Position numbers and translations under genes: made by a program. Below are positions 39,990 to 48,705 of a stretch of DNA of 64,000 nucleotides, in pieces. This DNA comes from Eubacteriales bacterium (lineage in GTDB: Bacteria; Bacillota; Clostridia; Oscillospirales; Oscillospiraceae), in assembly GCA_030536515.1 (NCBI GenBank), contig JAUNPV010000012.1:1-64000 (forward strand). The letters run 5' to 3'. Within the stretch, counting starts at the first letter, position 1. Each line of letters starts with the position of its first letter. The notes beneath the pieces were generated by a model. That model did not search any database. It was not told where the DNA came from and saw nothing but the letters and a program-made list of their open reading frames with translations.

Positions 39990-41263
39990 CCCTTGAAAAT
40001 GTTTACCGCCTGCTCTGCGCCCTGATGTGGATGATGGAGGGGCCGCTGATTATCCTGTTCCTGCGGGCCATGCTCGCCCCCAGCCCCAACACCCCGGGGC
40101 GGAAGGCGGTTCTGGGCTTTATGTGCCTTGCCCATATTGTCGGCTCCTTCATCCACTATTTTGTCCCGTCCCACTTTTTCATGGCGATTCAAAATATCGC
40201 CCTGGTGGCCAGCACCTTCTTTGCAGCCGTGTGGTGCTTCCAGGGGCGGCTGACCAAGAAGCTCTTTGCCGTTAGCCTCCTGATGGTAACGCCCGCCATT
40301 GCGGATATGGTCACGGCGGCCACCCATCTGCTCATGTACGGCTACGCCATCACCTTCGGCCCCACCGACCTGGATGTCCATGCGCTGCTCATCAGCACTG
40401 CCACACTGACCATGGGCATCGCCCTGCAGGGCCTTGTCTGCATTCTCTGGTGCCGGTTTATCAAGCAGAACCGGATTCTCAGCTACACAGTCTACCTGGG
40501 TGCCTTTCTGCTGCTGGGCATCAGCATGGTGGCCTCCTCCCTCTGGCCCAGCCAGGACAGCGGCACCATGTTTATCTTTGTTTATTTATGCGTGTTTCTG
40601 GCCCTGTGCTGCGGCATTTTCGTCCTGGTGAACCAGGTGGAAAAGGCCCAGATTCAAAACGAGCTGGAGGAGGTCCGCCGGCTGTCGGAGCTGGAGCGGG
40701 TCCATTACAAGGCCATGGAGACCCGCCAGGAGGAGCTTGCCAAAATTCGCCACGACTACAGCAACGTTCTGACCTCGGCCCTGCATCTGATGAAAAACGA
40801 CGACACCCCGGAGGCCGCCCAGCTGCTCACCCAGCTGACCCAGCGCATGGCCGAGCCGGAGGAAACCTGCTACTGCGCTCTGCCGGTGGTAAATGGAGTC
40901 CTGGCGGAAAAGCAGCGGCAGCTGGAAAAGGCGGGCATCGGCTTCCACGTGGAGCTCTCCCTGCCTGAGGGGCCGGGCCTGACGGAGCCCGACCTGTGCT
41001 CGGCGCTGTCTCACCTGGTTGACCTGGCCGCCGAGGCCTGCCGGCCGGAAACCGCCGTCAGCCTCACCTGCCGGGCGGTCCAGGGGTATCTGGTTATCAA
41101 GTGCAGCGCCCCCTCCCATCCGGGAAAATGGGACTCCACCGCCCGCCCCATTCTGGAGGGCATCGCCGGGCGCTTCCACGGAGATTTCTTCACGGAGTAC
41201 CGCAGCCAGACCTTCACCGCCCAGCTGAGCCTCCTCCTCCCCACCCCCACGGAGGCCCGGTAA
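39986..41263 (+). CDS. AgrC-like sensor protein retaining the histidine but lacking ATP-binding boxes
   Basis: 425 residues from the ATG at 39986. It is homologous along its length to the upstream kinase (shared SELERVHY, LTCRAVQGYLVIKC, FHGDFFTEYRSQTFTAQLSL). The dimerisation helix has a proper motif, LAKIRHDYSNVL, with His 256. The ATPase region is degenerate: the N box reads SHLVDLAAEAC without either Asn, and GxGxG is replaced by PGKWDSTARPI. It should accept a phosphate but not bind ATP. About six membrane segments precede it. It pairs logically with the upstream kinase. Confidence 0.88.
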   Translation: MTLENVYRLLCALMWMMEGPLIILFLRAMLAPSPNTPGRKAVLGFMCLAHIVGSFIHYFVPSHFFMAIQNIALVASTFFAAVWCFQGRLTKKLFAVSLLMVTPAIADMVTAATHLLMYGYAITFGPTDLDVHALLISTATLTMGIALQGLVCILWCRFIKQNRILSYTVYLGAFLLLGISMVASSLWPSQDSGTMFIFVYLCVFLALCCGIFVLVNQVEKAQIQNELEEVRRLSELERVHYKAMETRQEELAKIRHDYSNVLTSALHLMKNDDTPEAAQLLTQLTQRMAEPEETCYCALPVVNGVLAEKQRQLEKAGIGFHVELSLPEGPGLTEPDLCSALSHLVDLAAEACRPETAVSLTCRAVQGYLVIKCSAPSHPGKWDSTARPILEGIAGRFHGDFFTEYRSQTFTAQLSLLLPTPTEAR

Positions 41264-41275
41264 AACGTTAAAAAA

Positions 41276-41317
41276 AGCCAAAGGCTTCCGGGCAAAAATG
41301 CCCGGAAGCCTTTGGCT
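41276..41317 (+). terminator. Terminator of the LytTR operon
   Basis: An 18-bp perfect stem (41276-41293 with 41300-41317) and a 6-base loop, preceded by an A-run. It lies 12 bases past the stop. Confidence 0.85.
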
Positions 41318-41331
41318 AATATCAAGAAAAA

Positions 41332-41365
41332 TCCCCGGCGAAGGCTGAACTGCTTTCGCCGGGGA
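41332..41365 (-). terminator. Terminator of the C4-acid operon
   Basis: TCCCCGGCGAA/TTCGCCGGGGA 11-bp stem. On the minus strand it is followed by TTTTTCTT, and it lies eight bases past the stop at 41374. Confidence 0.9.
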
Positions 41366-41373
41366 AGAATTTT

Positions 41374-42342
41374 TTACACGAAGAACTGGAACAGGCAGAA
41401 GGCGGCGTAGATGCACAGCAGGACGATGCCCTGCCAGCGCTCCAGCTTTTTGCGGGTCAGGGCGGGGACCGTCAGCAGCATCATCACAATCACCATCAGG
41501 GGCATATCCAGCACCAGAGATGCGTTGTGGCCCATCAGCAGCTTGCCCACCGGCACCTCGAAGGGAGCCAGGGTCACGGCGATGCCGGACACCAGCACCA
41601 GGTTGAACACGTTGGCACCGATGACGTTGCCGATGCCCAGAGAGGCGTGGCCCTTGCGCAGGGAGGTGATGGTGGTGACCAGCTCCGGCAGGGAGGTGCC
41701 CAGGGCCACAAACGTCAGGGCAATCACCGTTTCCGGCACGCCCAGGGTCTGGGCGATGATGGTGCCGTGCTCCACCAGCAGGTCTGCGCCCACGGCGATG
41801 AGGGCGGCGCCGATGATGAGCAGCACCAGCTCCATCAGCAAAGAGCGGGGCTTGGCCTCCCCCTCCTCCTCCGGCTCGGCCTCGTTGGGGTTCTTAAAGC
41901 CTTGGCGGACGTTGAGAATCATATAAACAATGAAAATGGCCAGCATGACCAGGCCCATCCAGCGGGGGAACTCGCCCAGCAGATAGGCGGCCACGCAGTA
42001 CAGGGCCGCAGAGCTGAAGAAGAAAATCACGGGCATTTTCATAGTTTTCACGTTGACGGGGCCGGGATTGCAGGCAACGGAAATGGCCGCAATGAGGGAG
42101 GTATTGCAGATAATGGAGCCAATGGCGTTGCCGTAGGCCATGGCCCCCTGGCCCAGCATAGCGCCGGTGGCGGAGACCATCACCTCAGGCAGGGTGGTGC
42201 CGATGGAAACCACGGTGGCGCCCACGATAATGTCGGGCAGATGGAAGCGGCGGGCAAGGCCCGTTGCGCCGTCCACAAACCAGTCGCCGCCCTTGATGAG
42301 CAGCAGCAGGCCCACTGCAAACAGCAGGACAGATACAATCAT
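41374..42342 (-). CDS. CaCA-family calcium/sodium antiporter
   Basis: 322 residues with ten or eleven hydrophobic segments in two inverted halves. Each half carries a signature alpha repeat: GATVVSIGTTLPEVMVSATG with NAIGSIICNTSLI, and ALTFVALGTSLPELVTTITS with NVIGANVFNLVLV. These acidic/Gly/Asn residues bind Ca2+ in YrbG and NCX proteins. An acidic loop (EAEPEEEGEAKP) joins the halves. It should exchange Ca2+ for Na+ or H+. Last gene of the long catabolic operon, 69 bases from the carrier gene; the reason for its inclusion is not obvious. Confidence 0.88.
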   Translation of the reverse strand: MIVSVLLFAVGLLLLIKGGDWFVDGATGLARRFHLPDIIVGATVVSIGTTLPEVMVSATGAMLGQGAMAYGNAIGSIICNTSLIAAISVACNPGPVNVKTMKMPVIFFFSSAALYCVAAYLLGEFPRWMGLVMLAIFIVYMILNVRQGFKNPNEAEPEEEGEAKPRSLLMELVLLIIGAALIAVGADLLVEHGTIIAQTLGVPETVIALTFVALGTSLPELVTTITSLRKGHASLGIGNVIGANVFNLVLVSGIAVTLAPFEVPVGKLLMGHNASLVLDMPLMVIVMMLLTVPALTRKKLERWQGIVLLCIYAAFCLFQFFV

Positions 42343-42411
42343 TTGGATACTCCTTCAAAATGGATTTGCCGAGGCACCTCCTTTGGGGAGGTGCCTCAGC
42401 CGGGGATTCAA

Positions 42412-43695
42412 TCACACGGGGAACATCAGCAGGCAGCCGGCGGTGAGGGCCAGCAGGCGGATAAAGTACTGGGGCACGGTGAACTTCCAGAACTCCTTCA
42501 GGCTGTACTTGCCGGTGCCCATGCACAATGCGGGCAGGCCGTCAATGGGCAGGAAGTGGCCGTTCCAGCCGGAGACCACGATGGCGGCGGCAGCGGCGGT
42601 GGGGTTCAGGCCCATGTTGACGCAGGTGGCGACGGCCATGGGGGCGAAAATCAGCACGGTGCCGATGGTGGAGCCGGTCAGGGTGGCCAGCACGGAAGTC
42701 AGCACGCAGAACACAAAGATCAGGATGAAGGCGTTGACGTTGGTGCCCAGCATACCGGCGACGGTCTCGCCCACCAGGGCGGTCAGACCGGTGACACCCA
42801 TGGCCTCGGCCACGCCAATCACACCGGCGGACATCAGGATGATGGGAGCGCCCATCTCATTGCGGACCTCGGTGAAGTTCAGCACGCCGGCGAACAGCAG
42901 CACGGCAGCGGCAACGGCGCACAGAGCGTAGCCGGGATCGCCGATGAAGGAGTAGAGAATCATGCCGGCAATGCCCAGCACGAAGCAGATGTAGGTGATG
43001 GTCTCCTGGGTCTTGGTCAGCTGGGGCTCGGCAGCGGCGGTGGTGGCAGCAGCGGAGGTCGTCTCAGCGCCCTCAACGCCCCGGGAGGGCAGCAGCTTGT
43101 AGGAGAACAGGCACCAGGCAAAGAAGGCGGCGGACAGGATGAAGTTGGCAATGGCGAACTTGGGCAGGGACACGCTCATGGCAGCGCCGCCGGCCTCCAG
43201 CACAGCCAGCACATAGCCGAACTGCAGGGCGGTGTTCACAGGCAGCAGGGGGTGGTTGCAGGCGAAGCCCACAGGCATGATGAACTTGGTGGCGGGCAGG
43301 TTCTCAGAGGAAGGAATGGTGGACAGCAGGCCGATGACCATAACATACCAGGCCGTGGAGCCGGTGCCGAACAGGGAGGTGCCCAGCATGACCACCAGCA
43401 GCATCATGGCATAGGCCTTGAAGCCGCCCTTGTTGGCCATTGCCACGACCACCTTCTGGAACTTGGCAATGAAGCTGGTCTTACGCAGGCCTGCGATGAT
43501 GACCATGAAGGAGGCCAGCATGATGATGCTGGGGTTGGAGAAGCCGCGGAATGCAGTCTGGATGTCGGTAACGCCGAACAGCACCATCAGGGCGCAGGCG
43601 ATGATGGGGGGTGCGCCGAAGGGGACCTTCTCGGTCATGATCAGGTAAATCATGAACACCGTGACGGCCAGCGAGATAATCATGGGAATTGTCAT
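42412..43695 (-). CDS. SLC13/ion-transporter-superfamily permease
   Basis: 427 residues, about eleven membrane segments. Features of the IT superfamily: two hairpin regions with SNPSIIMLASFMVIIAGLRK and LTGSTIGTVLIFAPMAVATC, and small-residue-rich loops (GTSLFGTGSTAWYV; VVSGWNGHFLPIDGLP). Such carriers (DASS, CitMHS, GntP-like) import di- or tricarboxylates or sugar acids with cations. Within the C4-acid operon it is the natural candidate for substrate uptake. GGAGA precedes the ATG. Confidence 0.75.
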   Translation of the reverse strand: MTIPMIISLAVTVFMIYLIMTEKVPFGAPPIIACALMVLFGVTDIQTAFRGFSNPSIIMLASFMVIIAGLRKTSFIAKFQKVVVAMANKGGFKAYAMMLLVVMLGTSLFGTGSTAWYVMVIGLLSTIPSSENLPATKFIMPVGFACNHPLLPVNTALQFGYVLAVLEAGGAAMSVSLPKFAIANFILSAAFFAWCLFSYKLLPSRGVEGAETTSAAATTAAAEPQLTKTQETITYICFVLGIAGMILYSFIGDPGYALCAVAAAVLLFAGVLNFTEVRNEMGAPIILMSAGVIGVAEAMGVTGLTALVGETVAGMLGTNVNAFILIFVFCVLTSVLATLTGSTIGTVLIFAPMAVATCVNMGLNPTAAAAAIVVSGWNGHFLPIDGLPALCMGTGKYSLKEFWKFTVPQYFIRLLALTAGCLLMFPV

Positions 43696-43782
43696 TGAAT
43701 TGTTCTCCTCTCTAATTTTGGGGTTCCGATGCGGTGATTTATTTCAGCAGAGCAGGTTGGACGCTCTGCAAAAATACGATTC

Positions 43783-44136
43783 TTACACAGGCTTGTTCAG
43801 GATGTGAATGGCAAAGCCGCCGAACTCGCCGTCCAGGTAGATGTTCTTGAGCTTTCCGTCGTCGGTGTAGGCAGCGGTCTCCATGCGGAAGGAGTAGCCC
43901 TTCTGCTTCAGCTCCTCCACGGCCCCGTCCAAATCGTCGGTGCGCATGGCGATGTGGCCGTTGGCACCCAGGAAGGGGGTCTTCATGCACTCAAAGTAGT
44001 CGCCGCCGAACTCGGACTTGTTGCCGTGACGGGGATTCAGATTGAACAGGGTGCTCAGCAGCTGTGCCAGGCTTGCAGCCTCCTCCGGGTTTGCACAGTT
44101 GATGCCCACGTGCTCCAGTGCGAACTTGTGATTCAT
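43783..44136 (-). CDS. VOC family protein
   Basis: 117 residues, one VOC module: MNHKFALEHVGINCANPEEA with metal-type His at 9, then ANGHIAMRTDDLDGAVEELK and IYLDGEFGGFAIHILNK. Similar small VOC proteins accompany sugar-acid aldolase genes in Clostridia and may act as isomerases or lactone handlers; activity unproven. It lies between the PdxA2-like gene and the carrier in one operon. Confidence 0.8.
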   Translation of the reverse strand: MNHKFALEHVGINCANPEEAASLAQLLSTLFNLNPRHGNKSEFGGDYFECMKTPFLGANGHIAMRTDDLDGAVEELKQKGYSFRMETAAYTDDGKLKNIYLDGEFGGFAIHILNKPV

Positions 44137-44190
44137 GGTAATTCCTCCTATTTTTCCCCGGGCCTCCTGAGAGGCCCGGTTGTGTAAAAA

Positions 44191-45276
44191 TTACTGCTCC
44201 TGCTTGGCGATGGCCATGCGGATGGCATAGTCCATGGCGTTGACCAGGCTCAGCTCGTTGGCGTGGCCGGAGCCGGCGTGGCCGAAGCCGGTGCCGTGGT
44301 CCACGGAGGCCCGGATGATGGGAAGACCCAGGGTGACGTTCACACCGGCGACGGCATCCCAGTGGCCCTCGGCCTTGTTGTAGACAAAGCCCTTGACCTT
44401 CAGGGGGATGTGTCCCTGGTCGTGATACATGACCACCACGATATCATACCAGCCGCCCAGGGCCTTGGAGAATACGGTGTCGGGAGGGGTGGGCTTCTTC
44501 TCGGGCACGTTGATGCCCTCGGCCAGGGCCGCGTCAATGGCGGGCTGGATTTCCTCAATCTCCTCACGGCCGAACATTCCGTTCTCGCCGCAGTGGGGGT
44601 TCAGACCGGCAACGCCAATCTTGGGCTCCTTGATGCCCAGGGCCTTGCAGCCGGCGTTGGCAATGCGGATGCAGTCCAGGACCCGGTCCTTCTTCACCCG
44701 GTCGCAGGCCTCCCGCAGGGAGACATGGGTGGAGACATGGACCACCCGCAGCTCCTCGTGGGCCAGCATCATGGTGTACTTGCTGGTGTGGGTGTAGTCG
44801 GCGTAGATTTCGGTGTGGCCGGAGTAGTGGTGACCGGCCATGTTGATGGCTTCCTTGCTCAGGGCGTTGGTGACGGTGGCGTCGATGTCACCGGCCATGG
44901 CCAGCTCGATGACCTTCTTGACATACTGGAAGGAGGCCTCGCCGCCGATGGCGCAGGCACCCACCTTGAAGGGCTTCGGCTCCTCCAGGTCGGAGGAATC
45001 GGGGATGCTCTCAGCGGGGACCATGCCCATATCCAGCAGGTCGATGGTGCCGTAGGTGTACTTGCCCTCGGCGGGGGTTTTGACCACATTCAGCGCCAGG
45101 TTGATGCCGTTGACCTTCCGGGCCACCTTCAGCGCATAGCGCATGGAGGTCTCATCGCCCACAACCAGAGGCTTGCAGCGGTCGTATACGGCGGCGTCTG
45201 CCAGGGCACGGACGGTAATCTCGGGGCCGTTGCCGAAGGGGTCGCCCATGGAAATACCAAGAATCGGTTTGAACAT
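44191..45276 (-). CDS. PdxA2-like 4-phospho-threonate/erythronate dehydrogenase
   Basis: 361 residues from the ATG at 45276 (AGGAG eight bases upstream). PdxA fold: GISMGDPFGNGPEI near the N terminus, metal-binding His in GHHYSGHTEIYADY, VVVMYHDQGHIPLKVKG, and DHGTGFGHAGSGHANELSLV. The genuine vitamin-B6 PdxA works on 4-phosphohydroxythreonine. The PdxA2 branch oxidises and decarboxylates D-threonate- or D-erythronate-4-phosphate to dihydroxyacetone phosphate. The DUF1537 kinase in the same operon supports the PdxA2 assignment. Confidence 0.85.
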   Translation of the reverse strand: MFKPILGISMGDPFGNGPEITVRALADAAVYDRCKPLVVGDETSMRYALKVARKVNGINLALNVVKTPAEGKYTYGTIDLLDMGMVPAESIPDSSDLEEPKPFKVGACAIGGEASFQYVKKVIELAMAGDIDATVTNALSKEAINMAGHHYSGHTEIYADYTHTSKYTMMLAHEELRVVHVSTHVSLREACDRVKKDRVLDCIRIANAGCKALGIKEPKIGVAGLNPHCGENGMFGREEIEEIQPAIDAALAEGINVPEKKPTPPDTVFSKALGGWYDIVVVMYHDQGHIPLKVKGFVYNKAEGHWDAVAGVNVTLGLPIIRASVDHGTGFGHAGSGHANELSLVNAMDYAIRMAIAKQEQ

Positions 45277-45302
45277 ATGCATATCTCCTAACTTTTAACG
45301 GA

Positions 45303-46211
45303 TTACTTCAGGCCCTCGGTATCCTTCAGGACAACCTTCAGTGCCTCCACGCCCTCGTCGCACAGGTAGTTGAAGGGGCGGCGGCAGTCGCCGACGGGAT
45401 AGCCCTTCAGGGCAACGGCCTTCTTGATGATGGTGTTGGGGTTGCCAAACTTGAACACCGGCTGGATTTTGCCAATCTCAGCCTGGGCAGCCTCGGCCTT
45501 CTCCACATCACCGGCCACGAAGCTGTCGTAGATGGAGGCAACGGTGCCGGGCCAGATGTTTGCACGGCCGGCAATGCCGCCCTGGCCGCCGTTTTGCAGG
45601 CAGAACAGGATGTTGCCGTCGTTGCCGGCCAGGACGGAGAAGTTCTTGTCCAGGTCCCGGGTCTGCTCGATGTAGGCCTTCAGGTTGTCACGGTCGCCGG
45701 AGGAATCCTTGGCGCCCATAATCACGTCCACGTCCTTTGCCAGCTTGGCCACGGTCTCGGGCAGCAGCTTGTTGCCGGTGCGCATGGGGATGTTGTACAG
45801 CACAATGGGAATGTTCACGCTCTTGGCAACGGCGACGTAGTGGTCGTACAGCTCCTTCTGGCTGGCCAGGGCGAAGCTGGGGGTGATGATGGACAGCACG
45901 TCGGCACCCATCTGCTCGGCACGCTTGCTCATGTAGATGGTGTCGGCGGTGGAAATGCAGCCGGTACCGGCGTACACGGGGACACGGCCCTTGACCTGGT
46001 CGATGACGGTCTCCAGGACCTCCTCCTTCTCCTTCAGGCTCAGGATGTAGCCCTCGCCGTTGGTGCCGAAGGGGAACAGGCCGTGAACGCCGCCTGCCAA
46101 CAGCCGCTCCACCTGGTTGCGCAGCTCGGCATGGTTGACGGTCTGGTTCTCGTCGCTGTTCATGGGGGTCAGAATCGGAGGAATGATACCCTTGATTTCA
46201 CAGTTTTTCAT
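45303..46211 (-). CDS. DHDPS/N-acetylneuraminate lyase family aldolase
   Basis: 302 residues from the ATG at 46211 (AGGAG upstream). (beta/alpha)8 class I aldolase: PFGTNGEGYILSLKEKEEVL (phosphate/carboxylate loop), catalytic-type Tyr in IPIVLYNIPMRTGNKL, Schiff-base Lys in VIMGAKDSSGD. The family joins or splits pyruvate and an aldehyde. Substrate not predictable; in this operon it more likely cleaves a 2-keto-3-deoxy sugar acid than makes dihydrodipicolinate. Confidence 0.85.
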   Translation of the reverse strand: MKNCEIKGIIPPILTPMNSDENQTVNHAELRNQVERLLAGGVHGLFPFGTNGEGYILSLKEKEEVLETVIDQVKGRVPVYAGTGCISTADTIYMSKRAEQMGADVLSIITPSFALASQKELYDHYVAVAKSVNIPIVLYNIPMRTGNKLLPETVAKLAKDVDVIMGAKDSSGDRDNLKAYIEQTRDLDKNFSVLAGNDGNILFCLQNGGQGGIAGRANIWPGTVASIYDSFVAGDVEKAEAAQAEIGKIQPVFKFGNPNTIIKKAVALKGYPVGDCRRPFNYLCDEGVEALKVVLKDTEGLK

Positions 46212-46265
46212 ATTTGACACTCCTTTTTTATTCAGCGGGAGGGCGGGCCGCCCTCCCGTCATTTC

Positions 46266-47432
46266 TTACAGAATTTCCTGATACAGCTTCCGTGCGTCGT
46301 CGGCGGTGAGCTTGACCATGTTGTTCACCAGCAGGCGCTGCACCTGCATACCGGCCTCCACCAGGCCCTCCAGGTCCTGGGCGGGAACGTTGAATTCCTT
46401 CAGGCTGGTGGGGATGTCCAGGTGCTTGACAATGGCCTCCATCCGGGCAATCATCCAGGCTGCCTTCTCGTCCACGGTCTCGGCCTTCACCTTCTCATGG
46501 CAGCAGCGGTCATAGGCCAGGGCCAGACGCTCCCGGAAGGCAGGGTCCTGGGCGTTGAAGCGCATCACGGGGGCCAGCAGAATGGCATTGGACACGCCGT
46601 GGGCGATGTGGTACTTGCCGCCCAGAGGATAGCTCAGGGCATGGACGGCGGTGGTGCCGGAGGCGGTGATGGCCAGGCCGCCGTAGTAGGCTGCCATCTG
46701 CATCCGGTTCTTCTCGGCCATGGCCTCGGGGTCGTCGCAGGCCCGCTCGATGTTGTTGAGAATCAGGTCGCAGCCTTCCAGGGCATACATATCGCTGAAG
46801 GGGTTGGCCTTGTTGGAGGTGAAGCACTCGATGCAGTGGGCCAGGGCATCCACGCCGGTGGCGGCGGCAATCTTCCGGGGCAGGTTCTTGATGAGGCGGG
46901 CATCCAGAATCACGTAGTCGGCAATCATGTTCTCGTTGACAATGCCGATTTTCAGCTCCCGCTCGGGCACGCCCACGATGGCGTTGGGGGTCACCTCTGC
47001 GCCGGTGCCGGCGGTGGTGGGAATCAGCACAATGGGCACGCACTTTTTCGCCATGCCGGGGTTGTCCAGCAGCTCCTTGACGCCGTACTCGTCGGTCACC
47101 AGCACGCTTGCCAGCTTAGCTGCGTCCATGACGCTGCCGCCGCCGCAGGCCACAATCAAATCTGCGCCGCTTTCCTTGAACTGGTCCACGATTTTCTGAA
47201 CAGCCATGTAGGAGGGCTCCGGGGGCAGCTCGTCCAGCACGTAGTATTCAACGCCGGTGGTCTTTACCACGTCCTCGGCCAGGGTGAACAGGCCCAGAGC
47301 CCGCAGACCCTTGTCGGTGAACATGGCCACCTTTTTGGCGTTCATGGTCTTGATGATGGCGGCAATGCTGTCCATTGCGTTTTCGCCGCCGTAGACGGCG
47401 TGAGGCATTTTCAGATTGTAGGTTTTCAGCAT
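46266..47432 (-). CDS. Iron-containing alcohol dehydrogenase
   Basis: 388 residues from the ATG at 47432 (AAAGGAG eight bases upstream). NAD-binding GGGSVMDAAKLASVL, PTTAGTGAEVTP, metal ligands in DALAHCIECFTS and HALSYPLGGKYHIAHGVSNA. Group III ADHs interconvert an alcohol and an aldehyde or ketone with NAD(P)H. In this operon it may oxidise or reduce the aldehyde released by the aldolase. 28 bases from the sialidase-like gene. Confidence 0.88.
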   Translation of the reverse strand: MLKTYNLKMPHAVYGGENAMDSIAAIIKTMNAKKVAMFTDKGLRALGLFTLAEDVVKTTGVEYYVLDELPPEPSYMAVQKIVDQFKESGADLIVACGGGSVMDAAKLASVLVTDEYGVKELLDNPGMAKKCVPIVLIPTTAGTGAEVTPNAIVGVPERELKIGIVNENMIADYVILDARLIKNLPRKIAAATGVDALAHCIECFTSNKANPFSDMYALEGCDLILNNIERACDDPEAMAEKNRMQMAAYYGGLAITASGTTAVHALSYPLGGKYHIAHGVSNAILLAPVMRFNAQDPAFRERLALAYDRCCHEKVKAETVDEKAAWMIARMEAIVKHLDIPTSLKEFNVPAQDLEGLVEAGMQVQRLLVNNMVKLTADDARKLYQEIL

Positions 47433-47460
47433 ATGATTCACTCCTTTTAAAGAATCGAAA

Positions 47461-48651
47461 TTACTTGTGTACCAGAGAGCGCTGCCGGGCGCCCTCGCCG
47501 GAGGTGGGGTTGTAAACGCTGTATTTCTCCCGCTTGTCGCCCATGACATCCGCCTCGGTGAAGCAGATGTACTTGACGGCCACCCGGGTGAAGGCCGCAG
47601 AGGTCAGGTGCAGGCGGCCGTCGGCGCTCTGCATCAGGTAGGGATACTCATACTGGCGGTTGTTGCAGGCGTTCTCAGCGCCGATGAAGCCCTCGCCCCG
47701 CTCCATCCAGCGAATCAGTGGGAAGGTCAGGCCGTTATCCTCGGACAGGGCCACCGCCACCGGGCACCGCAGGCCGGGCCAGGCGCAGTCGGAGGCAAAA
47801 TCCTCGGGCACCCGGGTGGGGTTGTAGGCAATGGCCAGGCGGCCGCTCTGGGTGCGGATGGCGCTGATGGAGGAGTTGTTGTTGGGCAGCTCCGTGGGCT
47901 TGGGCTCGGACCAGCTGCTGCCCCAGTCAAAGGACTCGCTGCGGTAGATGAAGTCCGCCTCCCGGCTGCGCATAAAGGCCACCAGATGGCCGGGCACATC
48001 GAAGCACTCCACCACGGTGGGGTGGACTCTGCCGTTGGAGCCGGGCATATAGATTCGGTCGGACCAGGTTTTTCCCTCGTCGTCGGAAATGCGGAAGGCG
48101 GAGGGGTCCCCGGCCAGGCCGTTTGCACTGTTGCAAATCCAGTTTCCGTAAATCCAGCGGCCGTTGGACAGGACCTGAATGGGCTGGCGGGAGAAGGTGC
48201 CCTCCTCGGGGAACACGGTTTCCGGCTCGGACCAGGTCAGGCCGCCGTCGAAGGACTTCTGGCAGCGGACCTGGGCGGTGAACTGCATATTGTTCTGGCC
48301 CTGGTCCCGGCCTCTCTGAGCGGTGTACATACACCAGACAGCCCCGTCGGGGCCGTTGAACAGAGAGGGGTTCTGCTCCGAGCGGGTGTCGTCGTGGGAG
48401 ATGTCCGCAGGCTCGGTCCATTTGCTCTCCCCCTTGGGCAGGCGGGAGCAGACAATGTGGACATCGGTGTCGCCCTCAAAGGTTCCGGCGAACCAGCAGC
48501 ACAGCATATCCCCATTGGCAAGCTCCACCATGCCGGGGCCGTGGCAGGTGCGCCAGGGGCCGGGGGGGATGATGGCTTCCAGAGTGCCCATCTCCCCATT
48601 GCGGTAAATCTGACCGTCCATGGTCAGACCGGGCAGCGCAGGATAGTTCAT
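47461..48651 (-). CDS. Sialidase-fold (BNR/Asp-box) protein, cytoplasmic
   Basis: 396 residues. Six-bladed propeller with Asp boxes SFDGGLTWSEP, SDDEGKTWS, SFDWGSSWSEP and SEDNGLTFP, and an N-terminal Arg in GPWRTCHGPGMVEL. There is no signal peptide, so it acts inside the cell and is unlikely to be a secreted sialidase. It lies between the kinase and Fe-ADH genes. A hydrolase or isomerase acting on an internalised acidic sugar is a reasonable guess. GGAGG precedes the ATG. Confidence 0.85.
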   Translation of the reverse strand: MNYPALPGLTMDGQIYRNGEMGTLEAIIPPGPWRTCHGPGMVELANGDMLCCWFAGTFEGDTDVHIVCSRLPKGESKWTEPADISHDDTRSEQNPSLFNGPDGAVWCMYTAQRGRDQGQNNMQFTAQVRCQKSFDGGLTWSEPETVFPEEGTFSRQPIQVLSNGRWIYGNWICNSANGLAGDPSAFRISDDEGKTWSDRIYMPGSNGRVHPTVVECFDVPGHLVAFMRSREADFIYRSESFDWGSSWSEPKPTELPNNNSSISAIRTQSGRLAIAYNPTRVPEDFASDCAWPGLRCPVAVALSEDNGLTFPLIRWMERGEGFIGAENACNNRQYEYPYLMQSADGRLHLTSAAFTRVAVKYICFTEADVMGDKREKYSVYNPTSGEGARQRSLVHK

Positions 48652-48705
48652 AATGTTTCCTCCATTTTTATTGTTTCGGTTTTTTCGTCCGTTTGTGATG
48701 CAGGT

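Noticed and set aside
41527-43698. 723-residue plus-strand ORF opposite the antiporter and permease genes
   Set aside because: Spans two real genes and their intergenic gap; composition is that of antisense of membrane proteins.
45303-48651. Sialic acid catabolism (NanA plus sialidase)
   Set aside because: No nanE, nanK or nagB, the Asp-box protein has no signal peptide, and the operon instead carries DUF1537 kinase and PdxA2.
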